A stretch of 10,551 nucleotides of DNA from Clostridia bacterium (GTDB lineage: Bacteria; Bacillota; Clostridia; Oscillospirales; Ruminococcaceae): contig JAGKVC010000124.1 in NCBI GenBank assembly GCA_021152595.1, positions 1-10,551 on the forward strand. Direction: 5' to 3'. A model generated the notes under the pieces. It was not told the origin of the DNA. It made no database searches and saw only the letters and a program-made list of their open reading frames with translations. This document shows, in pieces, positions 7,054 through 10,551 of this stretch. The position numbers were made by a program, and so were the translations under genes. The stretch's first letter is position 1; every line of letters begins with the position of its first letter.

Positions 7054-7430
7054 GATTCTGAACCTCCGTATACAATTCCGAGGATTTCCTGAAGCTCATT
7101 CAGCGGAATGCCGCAGCGCTTCGCCTTGTCGGCGGCATCTGTCAGCAGTCCTTCGATCGCCTTGAGCTGCTCCTCCCGGTAAAGCTCCTTGTTCTGCGCT
7201 CTGACAAAGCTGCCCTTGCCCGTATAGGACTCGATGAAGCCGTCACGCTCAAGCTCCTCATAGGCGCGCTTTGTCGTGATCACACTGATCCGGAGCTGCA
7301 TCGCAAGATTGCGCATCGAGGGCAGCGCGTCGCCCTCCTTCAGCGTCCCTTCAAGGATCATGGTTTTGATCTGGCGGACGATCTGCGTATAGATCGGCTC
7401 GCCCGATGCGTTGCTGATAATGATATCCAT
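7050..7430 (-). CDS. GntR-family (YtrA subfamily) transcriptional regulator
   Basis: This is a 126-residue DNA-binding protein. Residues 10-76 form a GntR winged helix-turn-helix with the hallmark GDALPSMRNLA (33-43), recognition helix SVITTKRAYEELERDGFI (49-66) and wing TGKGSFV (70-76). Only about 50 helical residues follow, too few for a ligand-binding domain of the FadR or HutC kind. That short tail is typical of the YtrA subfamily, whose members dimerise through it and repress adjacent ABC transporter genes, often relieved by cell-envelope stress. The ATG at 7430 has AAGGAG ten bases upstream. It is the first gene of the operon, and palindromes at its promoter suggest autoregulation. The inducer cannot be deduced. 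Confidence 0.92.
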   Translation of the reverse strand: MDIIISNASGEPIYTQIVRQIKTMILEGTLKEGDALPSMRNLAMQLRISVITTKRAYEELERDGFIESYTGKGSFVRAQNKELYREEQLKAIEGLLTDAADKAKRCGIPLNELQEILGIVYGGSES

Positions 7431-7448
7431 AATAAGAGTACTCCTTAC

Positions 7449-7567
7449 GAAATGTGAAATGAGAATTTTCGGTATTATATTTTTGCAGGCAAAAATATAA
7501 TGGATTTTGAATCGTCCGCAAAGCGGACAACCGCAATTTCTAATTTCTCGTTTCTAATTTCTAATTT
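7449..7567. repeat. MITE-like inverted element in the GntR operon leader
   Basis: The leader of the GntR operon holds an ordered set of repeats. At its left is GAAATGTGAAATGAGAA (7450-7466). Next is a perfect AT-rich palindrome with 13-base arms ATTATATTTTTGC/GCAAAAATATAAT around AG (7474-7501), then a small hairpin GTCCGC/GCGGAC (7514-7528). At its right are five tandem 7-base units related to CTAATTT (7533-7567). Read on the other strand the right end becomes AAATTAG units that resemble the left end, so the whole is an imperfect inverted repeat of about 120 bases. No protein is encoded. It may be a miniature mobile element or a dispersed repeat; this is inference from structure. Confidence 0.6.
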
Positions 7568-7602
7568 CCGTGCGGCACAGTGTCCGGATTGTACTGCACG
7601 GT

Positions 7603-7647
7603 TATAATGTGTATATCCGATATACACATTATAGCATTGTATATACA
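7603..7647. promoter_or_regulatory. Two palindromic operator candidates for the GntR regulator
   Basis: A perfect inverted repeat with 14-base arms TATAATGTGTATAT/ATATACACATTATA around CCG covers 7603-7633, including the -10 box and probable start site. A second perfect palindrome, TGTATATACA (7638-7647), lies in the spacer between -35 and -10. Both share the GTGTATA/TATACAC core, so one dimeric regulator could bind both. The adjacent GntR protein is the obvious candidate. In RNA only the downstream part of the first repeat would be transcribed, so a DNA operator is likelier than an RNA hairpin. Confidence 0.8.
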
Positions 7648-7656
7648 CTTTGTCAA
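7628..7656 (-). promoter_or_regulatory. Promoter of the GntR-ABC-CPBP operon
   Basis: The minus strand has TTGACA (7656 to 7651), a 17-base spacer and TATAAT (7633 to 7628), a perfect housekeeping consensus. Transcription would start near 7621 and give an untranslated leader of about 190 bases before the GntR start codon. The rest of the 7431-7855 gap, apart from the leader element and the flavoprotein promoter, shows no gene. Confidence 0.9.
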
Positions 7657-7767
7657 GGGGTTTTGCAAAAATAATTTTTACAACCCTGTTTTCCGCGCGA
7701 CACGGCGGTTTTTCCAAAAGCAAACGCAATCCTTGGGAAATGCGGCGGAGAATCCGCAAAAACGCTC

Positions 7768-7796
7768 TTGCATTTCTGCACGTACAGTTGTATAAT
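7768..7796 (+). promoter_or_regulatory. Probable promoter of the flavoprotein gene
   Basis: TTGCAT (7768-7773), a 17-base spacer and a perfect TATAAT (7791-7796) lie about 60 bases before the flavoprotein start codon. The -35 is weak, matching the consensus only in its TTG. Just downstream, TGACA/TGTCA arms around GCT (7810-7822) form a small palindrome in the leader that could be a regulator site, with little support. Confidence 0.6.
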
Positions 7797-7855
7797 AATA
7801 GGACGTATTTGACAGCTTGTCATGCGATCAATTTTGTCTGAAAAAGGAGAATGTT

Positions 7856-8800
7856 ATGAGTTTCAAGGTAATGGGCGTTACCGCCGGAAGAAAAGACAGC
7901 AACTGCGAGATTTTGCTCAAAGAGGCGCTGCTCGTATGTCAGGAGCAGGGCGCTGAGGTCACGATGATCAACCTCAAGGACTATGAGCTGCTCGACTGCA
8001 CAGGATGTACCGCCTGTACAATGGGCATGTCGATGGGAAAGCACACCGGATGTTCCCTCGACGACAAGGACGATAAGAAGAAAATCATGGAGGTGCTGCT
8101 CGATCAGGACGCAGTCATTTTCTCGGCACCGACCTACGCGCTGATGCCCTCCTCGCTGTTCCTCAAGTTCATGCACCGCAATCTTGCATATGAGACCGCA
8201 TTCCTCACCAAGATCGGCGCGATCAAATCCCGTGACAGAATCGGCGCGCTGATCGCGGTCGGCGGCTCTACCCGTTCGTGGCAGTCGATGGCGCTCGAAT
8301 GCATGCAGGCTTCGACGTTCTCAAACAGCTTCAAGATTATAGATATGTATATGGCGACGATGGTTCCGGCTCCGGCACAGGTTCTGCTGCATGAGGAAAA
8401 GCTCGCGCGTGCCAGAGAAATCGGTGCAAATATCATGAAATCCCTCAATACCCCTGCTGCGGAGCGCGGCTGGCTCGGCGAACCGGATGCCGGCTGGTGC
8501 CCGAACTGCCACAGCAACTGTCTCTGCCTCGGCGAGCCGCAGTGGAGAGGCTTGCAGTATCCGATTGAGTGCGCGGTCTGCGGCGCAGGCGGCGACCTCG
8601 TCAAAACCGACGACGGAAAATGGAAGTTCGTCATTGCGGCGAACGGCCTTGAGCGCGACAGAACCTCCGAAGAAGGACGCGGCGTTCACTGCGATGAGAT
8701 CGCCGATACGCAGGGCGGCTTCTTCATGGATCCGCAGAAGCGCGAAACCGTTGCCGCGAAACTCGAAAAGTATAAGGCAATCAAATTCCCCGGAATCTGA
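7856..8800 (+). CDS. Flavodoxin-fold iron-sulfur flavoprotein with Cys-rich C-terminal domain
   Basis: This is a 314-residue cytoplasmic protein. Residues 1-200 fit the NADPH-dependent FMN reductase / flavodoxin-like fold: strand KVMGVTAG, a phosphate-binding turn (GRKDSNCEILLKEAL), then DAVIFSAPTYALMPS around residues 87-101. Cysteines C48, C51, C54 and C66 (Cx2Cx2Cx11C) resemble the compact cluster motif of archaeal and clostridial iron-sulfur flavoproteins, so an FMN plus 4Fe-4S electron carrier is likely. The C-terminal part adds CPNCHSNCLC (C215, C218, C222, C224) and CAVC (C239, C242), which looks like a zinc-ribbon or rubredoxin-like metal site. The redox partner and substrate are unknown. 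The start at 7856 has AGGAG seven bases upstream; an in-frame ATG at 7817 lacks a good site. The gene is monocistronic, with its own promoter and terminator-like hairpin. Confidence 0.85.
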   Translation: MSFKVMGVTAGRKDSNCEILLKEALLVCQEQGAEVTMINLKDYELLDCTGCTACTMGMSMGKHTGCSLDDKDDKKKIMEVLLDQDAVIFSAPTYALMPSSLFLKFMHRNLAYETAFLTKIGAIKSRDRIGALIAVGGSTRSWQSMALECMQASTFSNSFKIIDMYMATMVPAPAQVLLHEEKLARAREIGANIMKSLNTPAAERGWLGEPDAGWCPNCHSNCLCLGEPQWRGLQYPIECAVCGAGGDLVKTDDGKWKFVIAANGLERDRTSEEGRGVHCDEIADTQGGFFMDPQKRETVAAKLEKYKAIKFPGI

Positions 8801-8819
8801 TTTTTTCACAGTACATATG

Positions 8820-8849
8820 CAAGCCGCTCCGACAATCCGGAGCGGCTTG
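8820..8849 (+). terminator. Terminator-like hairpin after the flavoprotein gene
   Basis: A 12-base GC-rich stem (CAAGCCGCTCCG paired with CGGAGCGGCTTG, 6-base loop) lies 19 bases after the stop codon. The bases after it are T-rich (TGCTGTTTGC) but lack a solid T run. It probably ends the flavoprotein transcript. A smaller palindrome, ATTCCCCGGAAT, overlaps the stop codon and precedes a run of six T (8801-8806). Confidence 0.6.
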
Positions 8850-8931
8850 TGCTGTTTGCAGGCATTTGTATTGGGCGAACTATCCACTTTTCCGGCGGAA
8901 CGTTTGCGGATGTATGCGGAATGTACAAAGC

Positions 8932-8948
8932 GCAATATTCCATATTGC
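8932..8948. promoter_or_regulatory. Inverted repeat overlapping the -35 of the binding-protein gene
   Basis: GCAATAT/ATATTGC with a 3-base centre (TCC) forms a perfect 17-base inverted repeat whose right arm overlaps the -35 box at 8945-8950. The size and position fit a repressor site, for example of a sugar-responsive regulator, but no regulator gene is visible nearby. Confidence 0.45.
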
Positions 8949-8973
8949 TTTTTTTCATGTTTCATGCTATAAT
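8945..8973 (+). promoter_or_regulatory. Promoter of the dockerin binding-protein gene
   Basis: TTGCTT (8945-8950), a 17-base spacer and TATAAT (8968-8973) preceded by TGC give a good extended -10 promoter. It lies about 65 bases before the start codon at 9038. An isolated TTGACA at 9001 has no matching -10 box. Confidence 0.75.
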
Positions 8974-9037
8974 ATCCGAAATCATACAGCTGTGTATGGT
9001 TTGACATTTTAATTTTTTGCAGAAAGGATATTCCATC

Positions 9038-10551
9038 ATGAAACAAGCAACGAAAAAAACATTCAGCACCATTCTGGCAATGCTGACCGCGGTTACCGCT
9101 TTCGGCGCGGTCTCCGCTTCCGCCGCCGAGACCTATGCGCGCGGCGATGTCAACGGCAACAAGGAGGTCAGCGTCGATGATGCACAGCTCACGCTGAAGG
9201 AATACAGCAGACTGCTCGCAGGCAAGGGAGGTACCCTGACCGAAGAACAGACCGCTGCGGCGGATGTTGACAAAAACGGAAAGCTCGATGCCGCAGATGC
9301 GCAGACGATCCTCAATTTCTACAGCCACGGTGCGCTGCTGCATAAAAATATCACATGGGCCTCGCTGCTGAGCCCGGGCTACAAGGGCATGAAGGTTCCG
9401 GATTCCGGCGAAAAGCTGACCGTCGTCGGCTGGGGTGATCTCTCGGCACCGATGGAAATGATCGAGGACTTCACCGCAAGATATCCGAAGTATGACGGTC
9501 TGGTGGAATACAAATCAATCGGCGATATCACGAATACAGGCAGGGCGGAAGATCTCGAAGCCTATCTGAAAGCAGGCGGTGATGCCGACCTCTGCATCGT
9601 CAGCGGCCGCACGCTCAATAACTATACCACGGACAGCGAAAAATCCCTGCCGCTCAGCGCGCTCGGCTTCAAGGACGCAGATTTCGAGCCGATCTATTCT
9701 TCCGTCATCACAGAGGGCGCAGGTCTCAATGATGTGCCGACCGCAATCTCATGGTACACAGAACCCGGCTGCTATGCCTACCGCGCTGACCTCGCAAAGC
9801 TCTATCTCGGTGCCGAAACGCCCGCCGAAATGCAGGAATTCGTCAAGGACTGGGAGACCTTCGATCAGACCGCGGCAAAGCTCGCGGAGCTCTCCGATAA
9901 TAAGTGCAAGATCACTGCGTGGATCGGCGATTTCGCAAAGGTGCATCCCTCGCTGCGCAGAACCCCGTGGCTCGATGAGCAGAGCATGCTGCAATTCGGT
10001 CAGGAGCAGACAGATTTCCTCAACCGGCTCAGAACGTACTGCCAGAAGGGCTACATGACCATGTACTGCGCTCGTTACGACGGTACCGACTGGTATCATG
10101 ACTCGTGGACAGAGCTGTTCCAGGGAAATGACAAGGAAGATATCTCCCGTCAAGTCGCACATGCACTCGGCGCTTTCCTGAGCGCATGGGAGCTTGCGCC
10201 TTCCGGCACGCTCAGCGGCGTTGAGTATTCCTCCGAGACCGAAAAGCGCGAAAGCTACGGTCAGTTCAGAGTCACACAGGGCCCGGCTGCCTGGATCGCT
10301 CCGGACAACAATTTCTTCTTTGTCACAAAATCTGCCGACAACGGCTCGCTCGCACGCGATTTCCTCGAGACCTATATTTTCGATGAGGACAGCGCTGCGG
10401 AATATGCAAAGGAGAGAGCGATCTTCTCCAGCAACGCAAATGTCAATAAGAAAATCGAAAAGGACGGCTACAAGAATCCGCTGCTCGGCGGTCAGTCTCA
10501 GTACGGCATTCTCGGTCAGAATGCTGCCGCTGCCGATACGCGCTATGCAAA
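9038..10551 (+). CDS. Secreted dockerin-bearing ABC solute-binding protein, 3' end beyond window
   Basis: The visible 504 residues begin with a Sec signal peptide (KKT, then a hydrophobic core at 9-25) and an ASA/A cleavage site near residue 29. There is no lipobox cysteine. A type I dockerin follows directly at about 36-97, with two EF-hand-like calcium loops: D37, N39, N41, E43, S45, D48 and D76, D78, N80, K82, D84, D87. From about K126 the chain resembles a family 1 (sugar-type) solute-binding protein: KLTVVGWGDLSAPMEMIEDFTARYP, DADLCIVSGRTL, and tryptophan-rich ligand-site segments later. Such proteins normally deliver sugars to an ABC importer and are lipid-anchored. Here the dockerin could dock on a cell-bound scaffoldin instead. 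The start has AAAGGA a few bases upstream. The C-terminus and any importer genes lie to the right of the window. The family is confident; the ligand is unknown. Confidence 0.88.
   Translation, partial: MKQATKKTFSTILAMLTAVTAFGAVSASAAETYARGDVNGNKEVSVDDAQLTLKEYSRLLAGKGGTLTEEQTAAADVDKNGKLDAADAQTILNFYSHGALLHKNITWASLLSPGYKGMKVPDSGEKLTVVGWGDLSAPMEMIEDFTARYPKYDGLVEYKSIGDITNTGRAEDLEAYLKAGGDADLCIVSGRTLNNYTTDSEKSLPLSALGFKDADFEPIYSSVITEGAGLNDVPTAISWYTEPGCYAYRADLAKLYLGAETPAEMQEFVKDWETFDQTAAKLAELSDNKCKITAWIGDFAKVHPSLRRTPWLDEQSMLQFGQEQTDFLNRLRTYCQKGYMTMYCARYDGTDWYHDSWTELFQGNDKEDISRQVAHALGAFLSAWELAPSGTLSGVEYSSETEKRESYGQFRVTQGPAAWIAPDNNFFFVTKSADNGSLARDFLETYIFDEDSAAEYAKERAIFSSNANVNKKIEKDGYKNPLLGGQSQYGILGQNAAAADTRYA

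Noticed and set aside
6199..7092. Plus-strand open frame of 297 codons opposite the ABC ATPase gene
   Set aside because: The opposite strand has all ABC ATPase motifs and operon coupling. This frame has no domain and no start signal.
7603..7608. Second TATAAT on the plus strand within the GntR operator, as a divergent promoter
   Set aside because: It arises from the symmetry of the palindrome. The bases 17 upstream (GTGTCC) are not a -35 box, and the flavoprotein gene has a better placed promoter at 7768-7796.
7475..7759. Minus-strand open frame of 94 codons containing KLEIRNEKLEI
   Set aside because: Its repetitive stretch is just translation of the AAATTAG-type tandem repeat, and the frame runs through the GntR promoter and operators. 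It is not a protein gene.
8321..9343. Minus-strand open frame of 340 codons across the flavoprotein and binding-protein genes
   Set aside because: It crosses a terminator-like hairpin, a promoter and a signal peptide of well-supported plus-strand genes, and its product has no recognisable domain.

Overview
The window looks like chromosomal DNA of a Gram-positive anaerobe of the Clostridia, most likely a Ruminococcus-like member of the Oscillospirales. This is an inference from four things: AGGAGG-type ribosome binding sites throughout, consensus TTGACA-17-TATAAT promoters, a secreted protein with a type I dockerin, and a copper operon and an ABC operon of the Firmicutes type. Base composition is moderately GC-rich, with more AT-rich intergenic stretches. 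No tRNA, rRNA, transposase, integrase or CRISPR array is visible.

Left part (1-3262, all on the minus strand): a copper-resistance operon read csoR, then a small membrane-anchored heavy-metal-associated (HMA) protein, then the Cu(I)-exporting ATPase copA. It runs off the left edge. The genes are nearly contiguous (10-base gap, then an ATGA overlap). Upstream of csoR is a perfect consensus promoter, with two inverted C-tract/G-tract sites flanking its -10 box that fit CsoR autoregulation. The copA frame stays open into a second translation start with a strong Shine-Dalgarno sequence (ATG at 31). One locus may therefore make both a pump with an extra C-terminal metal domain and a free copper chaperone.

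Middle part (3278-7656, all on the minus strand): a five-gene operon of the YtrA type. It encodes a short GntR-family repressor, an ABC ATPase, two ABC-2 type permeases and a CPBP-family intramembrane protease homologue. Its promoter is again a perfect consensus, with two palindromes placed to act as repressor sites. Two intergenic stretches of the operon hold dense inverted-repeat elements. One is a possibly MITE-like element in the leader (7449-7567). The other is a string of at least seven hairpins between the ATPase and first permease genes (5947-6162). No terminator separates this operon from the csoR promoter.

Right part (7768-10551, plus strand): a flavodoxin-fold, probably iron-sulfur, flavoprotein with an unusual cysteine-rich C-terminal domain, its own promoter and a terminator-like hairpin. 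It is followed by the start of a gene for a secreted solute-binding protein. That protein carries an N-terminal dockerin directly after a signal peptide that lacks a lipobox cysteine, and the gene continues past the right edge. It is the most unusual gene here: a substrate-binding protein apparently anchored through cohesin-dockerin pairing instead of a lipid.
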